Shown here: one piece after another, positions 8,912 through 17,065 of the stretch
Layout: every line of letters starts with the position of its first letter
Numbering within the stretch: position 1 is the first letter of the stretch
NCBI GenBank assembly: GCA_020638735.1
Contig: JACKHZ010000011.1
Span: 248,001-312,000, forward strand
DNA length: 64,000 nucleotides
DNA from: Planctomycetota bacterium
GTDB taxonomy: Bacteria > Planctomycetota > UBA1135 > UBA2386
Reading direction: 5' to 3'
Position numbers and translations under genes: made by a program
Notes under the pieces: model-generated
Seen by the model: only the letters and a program-made list of their open reading frames with translations
What the model was told of the DNA's origin: nothing
Databases searched by the model: none

Positions 8912-10549
8912 CTACTTGTCCGCCGGCGCCATCGGCGCGGCCGGCTGTTCCGGCGCCGAGCCGCGGCGGTCGCGCTCGCGGAACGCCTGCCACAGCGCCG
9001 GGCTGATCTCGGGACGTCCGTCCTGGGTCGCCAGCTGCCACGCGATGTCGTGCACGTAGCGGGCGACGCGCAGCAGCTTCGCGTAGTGGATCTTGTCCGG
9101 CGTGTCGCTCGGCTGGTGGTAGTCCATGTGCAGGCCGGTGAAGAAGAACGCCACCGGCACGCCGCGCTGGGCGAAGTTGGCGTGGTCGCTGCGCAGGAAC
9201 AACGACTCCTGGTCGTACTCCAGGTCGAAGCCCGCGCGTTCGTTGACCGCGAGACACAGGTCGTGCAGCGCCGGCGCCAGCTGCTCGGTGCCGACCAGGT
9301 GCAGGCTGTTGCGGTTCTGCTCGGCGGTCTCGCCGATGTTGACGCGGCGGCCGCCGTCCATCGCCTCCTCCTCGTCGCGGCCGATCATGTCCATCTGCAG
9401 CTCGGCTGCGATCGACTCGAGCGGGATCGGGCAGTTCTCGACGAAGTGACGCGAACCGAGCAGGCCGCGCTCCTCGCCGGAGAAGCAGACAAACAGGACG
9501 CTGCGCCGCGGCTTCTCTGCGGCCTTGGCGAACATCTGCGCCACGGCCATCACGCCGGTGGTGCCCGAGCCGTCGTCGTCGGCGCCCGGGTGGATCACGC
9601 CGCCGCGCTCGCCGAGGTGGTCGAGGTGGCTGCCGATGACGATGTACTCGTCGCGCAGCTTCGGGTCGCCGCCAGGCAGCACCGCGAACACGTTCATCGC
9701 CGGCGCGTCCTCGCTCTCGACCTCGAGGTGCACCGCGCAGCGCAGCGGCAGCGACGTGAACGACGCTTCGGCGCCAGCGTCCTGTAGCGCGGTGCCGCTG
9801 TGCTGCAGCAGCTGCTGCAGGTCGTCGCCGCCGAACGTCAGGTCGAGCGGCTGGCGGCTCCTCGCCGCTGCCGCCGGGTTGGCACCGCCACGCCGGGCCG
9901 CGCCTTCGGTCCGCTGCAGACCGCCGCTGACCGGCTCGATGGTCGCGAACAGCACCGCCGCGGCCTGCTTGCCCTGCAGCGCGCGCTGCACGCCGAAGCG
10001 CGCGAACGCCGCGCTGCGACCCTGCCCGTGAACGACCGCGACCACCACCTTGCCCTCGAGGTCGACGTCGTCGAGGCCGGGGATCTCCAGCGCGGCGCGA
10101 CGGCCACCGCTCGCGCCGTCGGGCGCCGGCACCTGCAGCAGCACCACGTCGCCGTCGGCGTCGGCCGACACCGTCGCCGCGCCGGTGAGGCGCTCCATCG
10201 CCACCTCGAAGGCGTCGCTGCCTTCGTCGGTGCGGAACTTCAGCGAGGCGGACTTCGCCTGCGAGCGGACCCACGGCATCTGCTGGAAGTAGCTGCCGTC
10301 GTCGCCGCGCGCCTCGAGGCCGAGCGCGCGGAAGTGGGCGGCGACGTAGGCGGCGGCCTTGCCGTAGCCGGCCTGGCCGGTGCCGCGGCCGGCGAACTCC
10401 GGTCCGGCCAGCGTACCGAGCCACTGGCGACAGAGCGCTTCGTCGACGCCGCCGTCGTCCAGCGCGGCTTGTTGCGCAGTGAGACCCGTCGTGGCGACGA
10501 GCAGGAACGCGGTGACGCGCAGGAGTGGTGTGGGGGTGCGATGCGGCAT
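8912..10549 (-). CDS. M28 family zinc aminopeptidase with PA domain, secreted
   Basis: Secreted metallo-aminopeptidase (M28). The 545-residue product has a signal peptide (LLRVTAFLLVATTGLTAQQ). An inserted PA-type domain lies at about residues 150-230 (DLEGKVVVAVVHG, then AAAVLFATIEP). The catalytic domain has all di-zinc ligand motifs in order: GSHLDHLG (His), GADDDGSG (bridging Asp), SGEERGLLGS (catalytic Glu plus ligand), LQMDMIGR (Asp) and DYHQPSDT (His). The C-terminal tail is Pro/Ala-rich. Its end lies 24 bp from the structured repeat. Together with the S46 peptidases it suggests growth on external peptides. Confidence 0.94.
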   Translation of the reverse strand: MPHRTPTPLLRVTAFLLVATTGLTAQQAALDDGGVDEALCRQWLGTLAGPEFAGRGTGQAGYGKAAAYVAAHFRALGLEARGDDGSYFQQMPWVRSQAKSASLKFRTDEGSDAFEVAMERLTGAATVSADADGDVVLLQVPAPDGASGGRRAALEIPGLDDVDLEGKVVVAVVHGQGRSAAFARFGVQRALQGKQAAAVLFATIEPVSGGLQRTEGAARRGGANPAAAARSRQPLDLTFGGDDLQQLLQHSGTALQDAGAEASFTSLPLRCAVHLEVESEDAPAMNVFAVLPGGDPKLRDEYIVIGSHLDHLGERGGVIHPGADDDGSGTTGVMAVAQMFAKAAEKPRRSVLFVCFSGEERGLLGSRHFVENCPIPLESIAAELQMDMIGRDEEEAMDGGRRVNIGETAEQNRNSLHLVGTEQLAPALHDLCLAVNERAGFDLEYDQESLFLRSDHANFAQRGVPVAFFFTGLHMDYHQPSDTPDKIHYAKLLRVARYVHDIAWQLATQDGRPEISPALWQAFRERDRRGSAPEQPAAPMAPADK

Positions 10550-10719
10550 GGCTCGGGGGGTGCTTCGGGATCGGCGGCGCTGCTACGGCGCGGCCCGGCA
10601 TGTTGCGAGCGACGCGGGCCGCCGCGAACCAGGAAAGTGCGCCAGGTAGGTAACCTCCGGCGGCGCTCCGGCTGCGGTCGTGCCGTGCACGCTTCCCGCG
10701 GCTGCACCTGCCGCCTACC

Positions 10720-11679
10720 ATGCGTGCCTCGATGACCTACTCCACCTCGCCGCTCGAAGAGCTCACCCGCAGCCGCCGCGGTCGCCTGCGTCGCCTCAAG
10801 GAGGTGCCGGTGCTGCCGAGCCTGGTGACGCTGGGCAACCTGCTGTTCGGCTTCCTCGCCATGTCGAAGGTCGCCGACGCGCTGCGGCAGGCCACGCCCG
10901 GGCAGGGCTTCGGCGCGGTGATGCCGTACTTCGAGCTGGCCGTGATCCTGGTGTTCGTGGCGATGGTGTTCGACGCGCTCGACGGGCGGGTGGCGCGCAT
11001 GACCGGCCAGACGTCGGCGTTCGGCGCGCAGCTGGACAGCCTGTCGGACATGGTCACGTTCGGCGTCGTGCCGGCGTTCCTCGCCAAGCAGCTGATCGAC
11101 TGGCACGCGCAGAACGACGTCAACAACCTGCTGCCGGTGCACCCCAAGCTGTTCTACGCCGCGGCGGCCGTCTACGTCGCCGGCGCGGCGCTGCGGCTGG
11201 CGCGCTTCAACGTCGAGACCGGCGCCGACGAAGAGGACCACCGCCGGTTCAAGGGGCTGCCGTCGCCGGCGGCCGCGGCGGTGGTGTGCGCGCTGGTGGC
11301 GATGTTCTGCACCCGCGACCAGGAGTCGGCCGCGATCGGGCACTGGCTGCTCGGACCCGAGAGCTACGACCTGATCGTGCGGGCGATGCCCGGCGTGCTG
11401 GCGCTGCTCGGGCTGCTGATGATCAGCAACGTGCCCTACCCGCACGCCGTCTACGCGCTGGTCAAGGGTCGTCACAGCATGCCGTTCCTCGGCGGTCTGG
11501 TGGTGATGATCATCATCGCCGCGCTCGAGTGGCAGCTGGCGCTGGCGTCCTGCACCATCGGCTACGTGCTCTGGGGCCTGACGCTGGGGGCCTGGCGCGG
11601 CCTGTTCCGCCGCGGCGACGACGGCGACGACGGCGACGACGCCGACGCGGCGCCGCGCGCGACCCCGAGCCGCAACTGA
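10720..11679 (+). CDS. pssA: CDP-diacylglycerol--serine O-phosphatidyltransferase
   Basis: Makes phosphatidylserine from CDP-diacylglycerol and serine in the inner membrane. The CDP-alcohol phosphotransferase signature D-x2-DG-x2-AR-x8-G-x3-D-x3-D is complete at about residues 85-110 (starts DALDGRVAR, ends LDSLSD). Several membrane helices surround it, including PSLVTLGNLLFGFLAMSKV and LGGLVVMIIIAALEWQLAL. The 319-residue length is a little longer than small PssA proteins, and the C-terminus is an Asp-rich tail. The ATG at 10732 (MTYSTS) is an alternative start. A TACCAT hexamer at 10716-10721 would put transcription almost at that codon. folK-panC begins 7 bp downstream, so the two are likely one operon. 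Confidence 0.93.
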   Translation: MRASMTYSTSPLEELTRSRRGRLRRLKEVPVLPSLVTLGNLLFGFLAMSKVADALRQATPGQGFGAVMPYFELAVILVFVAMVFDALDGRVARMTGQTSAFGAQLDSLSDMVTFGVVPAFLAKQLIDWHAQNDVNNLLPVHPKLFYAAAAVYVAGAALRLARFNVETGADEEDHRRFKGLPSPAAAAVVCALVAMFCTRDQESAAIGHWLLGPESYDLIVRAMPGVLALLGLLMISNVPYPHAVYALVKGRHSMPFLGGLVVMIIIAALEWQLALASCTIGYVLWGLTLGAWRGLFRRGDDGDDGDDADAAPRATPSRN

Positions 11680-11686
11680 TCGCCGC

Positions 11687-13030
11687 ATGCGCGCCATCCT
11701 TCCGGTGCACGCCACGGCGGTCTACGTCGGCCTCGGCAGCAACCAGGGCGACCGCCGCGCCAACCTGGAGCGGGCCCTCGAGCGGCTCGCCCAGGTGCCG
11801 GGAGTCGACGTGCTGGCGGCTTCGTCGTTCCACGAGTCGGAGCTGGTCGGCGACGGGCCGCCACAGGGCGCGTTCCTCAACGGCGCGGTGGCGCTGCGCA
11901 CGACGCTGCCGGCCGCGGCGCTGCTGGCGGTGCTGAAGCAGCTCGAAGTGCAGGCCGGGCGCGTGTTGCCGGCCCAGCCGAACCACCCGCGACCGCTCGA
12001 CCTCGACCTGTTGTTCTACGGTGACCGGTGGATCGACACCGCGGCGCTGGTCGTGCCGCACCCGCGCTGGCACGAACGCGAGTTCGTGCGCCGCCCGCTG
12101 GCCGAGCTCGGCCTCGACCTCGAGACGCTGCCGCGCTGGCAGCGGCCGCGCGTCGCGCGCGAGGTCGGCGAGCTGTGGAGCGTGACCGCCGGCTGGCTCG
12201 CCGGCGGCTGCACGATCGGCCTCGTGCCGACGATGGGCAGCCTGCACGAAGGGCACGCCAGCCTGCTGCGGCGGGCGCGCGCCGAATGCGATCGCGTCGT
12301 CGCGACGGTGTTCGTCAACCCGCTGCAGTTCGGCCCGGGCGAGGACTTCGCCGCCTATCCGCGCGACCTCGGCGGCGACCTCGCGGTGTGCGCCGCGGCG
12401 GGCGTGGACCTGTTGTTCGCCCCGGACGTGGCGCAGATGTACGGCGACGCCTTCGCCAGTCATGTCGCCGTCGGCCGCGAGGCCGAGGGCATGGAGGGGG
12501 CGCTGCGGCCCGGACACTTCGCCGGGGTGGCGACGGTGGTGGCGCGGCTGTTCGCGATGGCGCGTCCGCACCGCGCGTACTTCGGCGAGAAGGACGCGCA
12601 GCAGCTGGCGGTGATCCGGCGCATGACCCTTGACCTCGGCTTCCCGCTCGAGGTCGTGCCGTGTCCGATCGTGCGCGAAGCGGACGGGCTGGCGATGTCG
12701 AGCCGCAACGTCTACCTCGGCGACGACGATCGCCGCGCCAGCGCGGTGCTGCATCGCGCGATGCAGAGCGCGGCCGAACGGTTCCGCCGCGGCCTGCGCG
12801 ACCGCGACGCGCTGCTGGCGCGGGTGCGCGCGGTGCTCGCGACCGAGCCGCGCGCGGCGGTCGACTACGTCGAGCTGCGGCGCGAGGGCGACCTCGCCGA
12901 GCTGCCGCCCGGCGACGTCGACGGCGGCCGCCTCCTGGTCGCGGCGCGCTTCTCCGACGGCGCGCGTCCGGTGCGCCTGCTCGACAACCTGTCGCTGGTG
13001 GATCGCGTCGGCAACCAGGCACACGACTGA
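11687..13030 (+). CDS. FolK-PanC fusion: HPPK plus pantoate--beta-alanine ligase
   Basis: A two-domain enzyme. Residues about 10-150 are 6-hydroxymethyl-7,8-dihydropterin pyrophosphokinase (FolK), shown by VYVGLGSNQGDRRANL and the HPPK signature RPLDLDLLFYG. Residues about 165-447 are pantothenate synthetase (PanC), shown by GLVPTMGSLHEGHASLL, FVNPLQFGPGEDFAAYPR, PHRAYFGEKDAQQLAVIRR and MSSRNVYL. Both active sites look complete. The frame is continuous, with no stop or weak junction between domains, so this is a real fusion of folate and pantothenate steps and not a sequencing artefact. It lies between pssA and ispE; ispE starts inside its stop codon (TGATG), which implies translational coupling. 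Confidence 0.95.
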   Translation: MRAILPVHATAVYVGLGSNQGDRRANLERALERLAQVPGVDVLAASSFHESELVGDGPPQGAFLNGAVALRTTLPAAALLAVLKQLEVQAGRVLPAQPNHPRPLDLDLLFYGDRWIDTAALVVPHPRWHEREFVRRPLAELGLDLETLPRWQRPRVAREVGELWSVTAGWLAGGCTIGLVPTMGSLHEGHASLLRRARAECDRVVATVFVNPLQFGPGEDFAAYPRDLGGDLAVCAAAGVDLLFAPDVAQMYGDAFASHVAVGREAEGMEGALRPGHFAGVATVVARLFAMARPHRAYFGEKDAQQLAVIRRMTLDLGFPLEVVPCPIVREADGLAMSSRNVYLGDDDRRASAVLHRAMQSAAERFRRGLRDRDALLARVRAVLATEPRAAVDYVELRREGDLAELPPGDVDGGRLLVAARFSDGARPVRLLDNLSLVDRVGNQAHD

Positions 13031-13947
13031 TGGGCCGCGCGCTGTCGATCCCGGCGCGGGCCAAGCTGAACCTGACGCTGCGCGTCGTCGGGCGCCGCGC
13101 CGACGGCTACCACCTGCTCGACACGGTCTTCCACACGCTCGCCTTGCACGACGACCTCGTCGTCGCGCGCGCGCCTGCCGGTGTCACGCTGGCGGTCTCC
13201 GGCGATCGCGACGTCGCGGGCGTGCCCACGGACGCGCGCAACCTGGTGGTGCGCGCGCTGCAGCTGCTGCAGGAGGCGGTCGGCGACCACGGTGGCTTCG
13301 CGGCGCGGCTGCACAAGCGCATCCCGCACGGCGGCGGGCTCGGCGGCGGCAGCAGCGACGCGGCGGCGGCGCTGCGGCTCGGCAATCGCCTGCTCGGCGA
13401 TCCGCTCGACGGGCCGGCGCTCGACGCCGTGGCGGTGCGCCTCGGCGCCGACGTGCCGTTCTTCCTGCGCGGCGGCACGCAGCGCGGGCGCGGCATCGGC
13501 GATCAGCTCGAACCGCTGGCCGTGCCGTCGCGGCACTTCGTGTTGGTGTTGCCGCCGTTCGGCTGCGAGACCGCCGCCGTCTACAAAAACCACGCGGCCA
13601 TGTGGAACGAAGGCGCTGCCGCAGCTACGGTTCCGTTGGTTACGGTCCTCGACAACAGGGATACTGCTGTGGGCATCGGGTACGCCAATGACCTCGAGGC
13701 GGCTGCGGAGCGGTTGCAGCCGGGCCTCTCGCGACTGCGCCGCGCGATCGCAGCGGCCGGCGTGCCCGACACGCACATGACGGGCAGCGGATCGACGCTG
13801 TTCGTTCCGTTCGACGAGGCGCGCGCTGCCGAGCGTTGCGCGCGCGAGTTGCGGAGCGCGGTGCCGACTGTCGATGACGGACCGGTCGAGTATCTGGTGA
13901 CGGCCAGCGGTCCGCCACCCGACGTCGACGATCCGACGGACACCTAG
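13030..13947 (+). CDS. ispE: 4-diphosphocytidyl-2-C-methyl-D-erythritol kinase
   Basis: Phosphorylates CDP-methylerythritol in the MEP isoprenoid pathway. The 305-residue GHMP kinase begins with the typical ARAKLNLTLRVVGRRADGYH. The Gly-rich ATP-binding motif is PHGGGLGGGSSDAAAAL at about residue 98. The C-terminal GHMP motif is HMTGSGSTLFVPF. Length matches the family. Its ATG overlaps the panC stop codon by one base, and spoVG follows 21 bp later. IspE followed by SpoVG is a long-conserved bacterial order. Confidence 0.96.
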   Translation: MGRALSIPARAKLNLTLRVVGRRADGYHLLDTVFHTLALHDDLVVARAPAGVTLAVSGDRDVAGVPTDARNLVVRALQLLQEAVGDHGGFAARLHKRIPHGGGLGGGSSDAAAALRLGNRLLGDPLDGPALDAVAVRLGADVPFFLRGGTQRGRGIGDQLEPLAVPSRHFVLVLPPFGCETAAVYKNHAAMWNEGAAAATVPLVTVLDNRDTAVGIGYANDLEAAAERLQPGLSRLRRAIAAAGVPDTHMTGSGSTLFVPFDEARAAERCARELRSAVPTVDDGPVEYLVTASGPPPDVDDPTDT

Positions 13948-13968
13948 CTAGCGGCGAGGGAGGTGGTG

Positions 13969-14556
13969 ATGCACGGTGAACGCAGCGAATCAGTCGAACG
14001 CACCCCGTTCACGATCAGCGAGGTGCGGGTCAAGTTGACCGACGATCCTCGCAACAAGCTGAAGGCCTACTGCAGCGTCACCATCGACGGCGCGTTCGTA
14101 GTCCGCGACCTCAAGGTCATCGAAGGCAGCCGTGGGCCGTTCGTGGCGATGCCGTCGCGCAAGCTGGCCGACCATTGCCCGCGCTGCCACCACAAGAACC
14201 ACATGCGCGCGTCGTACTGCAACCACTGCGGCGGCGGCCTCGACCCCGAGCGCGCGCCGCGCGACGTGCGCGGCCGGGCGCGGCTGCACGCCGACCTCGC
14301 GCATCCGATCAACAGCGCGACGCGCATCGAGATGCACAAGGCCGTGGTGCGCGCCTACCTCGAGGAAGTCGAGGCGGCGCAGCAGGCGGGCGCCAGCTAC
14401 CGGCCGAAGTCGTTCGACGACTTCGACCAGCTCAGCGAGGTCGTCGACGACGAATACGTCGAAGAGCTCGAGCGCCGGCAGGAGGAGCGCGAGCGGCGGC
14501 GTCAGGACCACCGCGGCGACGAAGGCGGGGCCGAGGCCGCGGCTGCGGGTCATTGA
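13969..14556 (+). CDS. spoVG: SpoVG-family protein with zinc-ribbon insertion
   Basis: SpoVG proteins are small nucleic-acid-binding regulators. The conserved core is visible: ISEVRVKL, KAYCSVTIDGAFVVRDLKVIEG, FVAMPSRK and then DLAHPINSATR. Between MPSRK and DLAHPIN, where other SpoVG proteins have about ten residues, there is an insertion with CPRC and CNHC (about residues 70-90), a four-cysteine zinc ribbon. The C-terminus is a long acidic/basic coiled coil. I chose the ATG at 13969, which has AGGGAGG a few bases upstream; GTG codons at 13963 and 13966 are alternatives. The product is about 195 residues, twice the length of the classical protein. Confidence 0.9.
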   Translation: MHGERSESVERTPFTISEVRVKLTDDPRNKLKAYCSVTIDGAFVVRDLKVIEGSRGPFVAMPSRKLADHCPRCHHKNHMRASYCNHCGGGLDPERAPRDVRGRARLHADLAHPINSATRIEMHKAVVRAYLEEVEAAQQAGASYRPKSFDDFDQLSEVVDDEYVEELERRQEERERRRQDHRGDEGGAEAAAAGH

Positions 14557-14580
14557 GCGACGGGCGGGGCGCGGTAACTT
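14553..14580 (+). promoter_or_regulatory. Putative sigma-70-type promoter for the DUF2520 gene
   Basis: TTGAGC (14553-14558, overlapping the spoVG stop codon), 16 bp, then TAACTT (14575-14580). Initiation near 14587 would give a leader of about 27 bases. Based on hexamer likeness only. Confidence 0.35.
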
Positions 14581-14613
14581 GTCGGCGGGCCGCGCGGTTG
14601 GCCCGCACTCGCC

Positions 14614-15516
14614 ATGGTGATGCGTATCGCGATCGTCGGACCGGGCCGAGTCGGCGCAGCGCTCGGGCGTGCTTCGGCGGCAGCCGGCCTCGACGTGCTC
14701 GGCTACGTCGGCCGTGATCCGGCCCGCGCCGCCGCTGCGGCGCAAGCGGTCGGAGGGGGCGTGCTGCAGCTCGCCGACCTCGGCCGCGCGCACGTGGTCG
14801 CGTTCTGCGTCGGCGACGACCAGCTGCAGGACGCGATCGCTGCGGCCGCGGCGGTCGGCGGTCGGCGTTGCAGCCTGTGGCTGCACACCAGCGGTCGATT
14901 CGGTCTCGAGGTGTTCGCGCCGGCCGCGTCGCTCGGCGTGCGCATCGGCGCGCTGCACCCGGTGTTGCCGTTCGGCGACGCCGGCACGCCGCCGGCGGCG
15001 CTGCGCGGCGCGCCGGCCGTGTTGTGCGGCGCCGCGTCGAGCGTCCGGCTGATGGAGCGGTTGTGCGAGCGGCTCGGGCTCTCGGCGATCGTCTGCGGCG
15101 AGCAGGACCGCGCGCTCTACCACGCCGGGCTGGCGCTCGCCGCCAACGGCCTGACCGCGCTGTCCGGGCTGGCGGTCGACCTGGTCGTGCAGGCCGGCGG
15201 GCTCGACGCGCCCGCCGCGACGACGATCGTCACCGCGCTGCAGGAGCACGCGCTCGCGGCGGTGCGCGCGCACGGCGCCGGGCGGGCGCTGTCGGGCCCG
15301 GTGCGCCGCGGCGACGCCGGAACCGTGGCGCGCCACGTCGAGCGGCTCGCCGCGACGGCGCCGTCGGCCTTGCCCGCCTATGTCGCGACGATGGAGCTGG
15401 CGCTGCAGCTGGCGGAGCGACAAGGGCTCGACGCCGGGCGCGCTGCCGCGGTGCGCGCCGTGCTCGGCGGCGTCGACGAACCGGGACCGCGCCCCGGTCC
15501 GGGCGGCGCGCGATGA
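14614..15516 (+). CDS. Rossmann-fold / DUF2520 dehydrogenase-like protein
   Basis: An NAD(P)-binding oxidoreductase of unknown substrate. The N-terminus is a Rossmann nucleotide site (MRIAIVGPGRVGAALGRA) and residues about 130-290 are the helical DUF2520 domain (ALYHAGLALAANGLTALSGLAVD). The layout resembles ketopantoate reductase and 6-phosphogluconate dehydrogenase-like enzymes. It sits four genes after a PanC-containing fusion, so a ketopantoate reductase (PanE-like) role is worth testing, but nothing in the sequence proves the substrate. The ATG at 14620 is an alternative start. Its stop overlaps the aroDE start, so translation is coupled. Confidence 0.85.
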   Translation: MVMRIAIVGPGRVGAALGRASAAAGLDVLGYVGRDPARAAAAAQAVGGGVLQLADLGRAHVVAFCVGDDQLQDAIAAAAAVGGRRCSLWLHTSGRFGLEVFAPAASLGVRIGALHPVLPFGDAGTPPAALRGAPAVLCGAASSVRLMERLCERLGLSAIVCGEQDRALYHAGLALAANGLTALSGLAVDLVVQAGGLDAPAATTIVTALQEHALAAVRAHGAGRALSGPVRRGDAGTVARHVERLAATAPSALPAYVATMELALQLAERQGLDAGRAAAVRAVLGGVDEPGPRPGPGGAR

Positions 15517-17006
15517 GCAGGGTCGTCGCCAGCGTGATGGCGCGGTCTCGCGAGCAGGTCGTCTCGCTCGCGCACAAGGCGGCGATGCAGGGCGCCGACT
15601 GGCTCGAGCTGCGGCTCGACGAGTGGCGCGCGGCCGACGATCTCGGCGCGGTGATCGAGCAGTGCCGTCTGCCGGTGCTGGTCGCCTGCCGCCTGCCGGA
15701 GGACGGCGGTCGGTTCCGCGGCACGCTCGCGCAGCGGCGCGAGCTGCTGGCGCGCGCGCTCGCCGTCGGGGCGCGGGGCATCGACCTCGAGCAGTGGGAG
15801 ACCTGGCAGCCGCCGGCGGGGCACACCGGGCTGTTGCTGCGCATCCGTTCGTTCCACAGCTTCACCGGCGTGCCGAAGGAGCTCGGCGCGCTGCGCGACC
15901 AGCTGTCGTCGCCGGGCACCGTCGTCAAGCTGGTCGTCACCGCCAGCGACCTCGCCGACGCGGCGCCGGTGCTCGAACTGCTGCAGACGACGGACCAGCA
16001 ACGGCAGCCGACGGTGGCGTTCGCCATGGGGCGCACCGCGTGGCCGACGCGCGTGTTGGCGGCGGCGTTCGACGCGCCGTTGGTCTACGGCAGCGTCGAG
16101 CCGGGCGAGGCGGTGGTGCCGGAGCAGCCGCAGGTGTCGCTGCTGACGGGGCTCTACCGGGTGCACCAGCTCGGCCGCGCGACGCAGCTCTTCGGCCTGC
16201 TCGGCAATCCGGCGCTGCACTCGCTCGGGCCGTGGTTGCACAACCGCGCGCTGCGGCACGCGGGCGTCGACGGCATCTACCTGCCGTTCGAGACGGCGCG
16301 GCCCGAGGCCGTGCTGGCGATGCTGCCGCGCGCGCGGCTCGGCGGTCTGTCGGTGACGGCGCCGCACAAGCAGCGCCTGGTGCCGCTCTGCGAACGCCTC
16401 GATCCGTCGGCGCGCGACTGCGGCGCGGTCAACACGCTGGTGCCCGGTCCCGACGGCGGCCCGGACGGCGGCATCGACGGCTACGACACCGACGTCGACG
16501 GGGTCGAGTTCGCGCTGCGCGCCGCCGGCGGTGGCCGGCACCCGGGTGCGGCCGCCGCGGTGCTCGGCGCCGGTGGCGCGGCGCGGGCCGCGATCGTGGT
16601 GCTGCAGCGGCTCGGCTACGAGGTGACGGTGCTGGCGCGTTCGCTCGACGCGGCGCGGCCGATCGCCGAACGGCACGGGGCGCGGTTGGCGAGCATCAGC
16701 GCCAAGGTGCTGGTCGAGCTGCAGCCGCGCGTGGTCGTCAACGCGACCCCGGTCGGCAGCGTCGACCGCGACGTCGAAGAACGGCTGGTGCCCGACTACG
16801 TGCCGGCGCCGGGCACGATCGTCTTCGACATGGTCTACCGGCCGCACGAGACCCGCCTGCTGCGCGACGCGCGCGCCGCCGGTGCGGTGTGCGTGCCCGG
16901 CGTCGAGATGTTCCTGGCCCAGGCCGCGGCGCAGGTGCGCCTGTTCACCGGGGTCGAGGTCGCGCCGGCGGCGCTGCGGCGGCACCTGGCCGGAGCGCTG
17001 CCGTGA
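15513..17006 (+). CDS. aroDE: Bifunctional 3-dehydroquinate dehydratase / shikimate dehydrogenase
   Basis: Carries out two consecutive shikimate-pathway steps. Residues about 1-215 are type I dehydroquinate dehydratase, with LELRLDEWR, the active-site His in RSFHSFTGVP and the Schiff-base Lys in GTVVKLVVTASDLAD. Residues about 225-497 are shikimate dehydrogenase, with NPALHSLGPWLHN, the catalytic Lys in VTAPHKQRLVP, GYDTDVDG, the NADP site VLGAGGAARAAI and VVNATPVGS. Fused AroDE is usual in plants and in some bacteria, planctomycetes and chlamydiae among them. The ATG lies inside the stop of the DUF2520 gene (ATGA overlap). Confidence 0.95.
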   Translation: MSRVVASVMARSREQVVSLAHKAAMQGADWLELRLDEWRAADDLGAVIEQCRLPVLVACRLPEDGGRFRGTLAQRRELLARALAVGARGIDLEQWETWQPPAGHTGLLLRIRSFHSFTGVPKELGALRDQLSSPGTVVKLVVTASDLADAAPVLELLQTTDQQRQPTVAFAMGRTAWPTRVLAAAFDAPLVYGSVEPGEAVVPEQPQVSLLTGLYRVHQLGRATQLFGLLGNPALHSLGPWLHNRALRHAGVDGIYLPFETARPEAVLAMLPRARLGGLSVTAPHKQRLVPLCERLDPSARDCGAVNTLVPGPDGGPDGGIDGYDTDVDGVEFALRAAGGGRHPGAAAAVLGAGGAARAAIVVLQRLGYEVTVLARSLDAARPIAERHGARLASISAKVLVELQPRVVVNATPVGSVDRDVEERLVPDYVPAPGTIVFDMVYRPHETRLLRDARAAGAVCVPGVEMFLAQAAAQVRLFTGVEVAPAALRRHLAGALP

Positions 17007-17065
17007 CCGGCGCACATGCGGCGACGCGCGCTTGTGCCCAGGCCGTCCGGCGGTACGTCTCGGGC

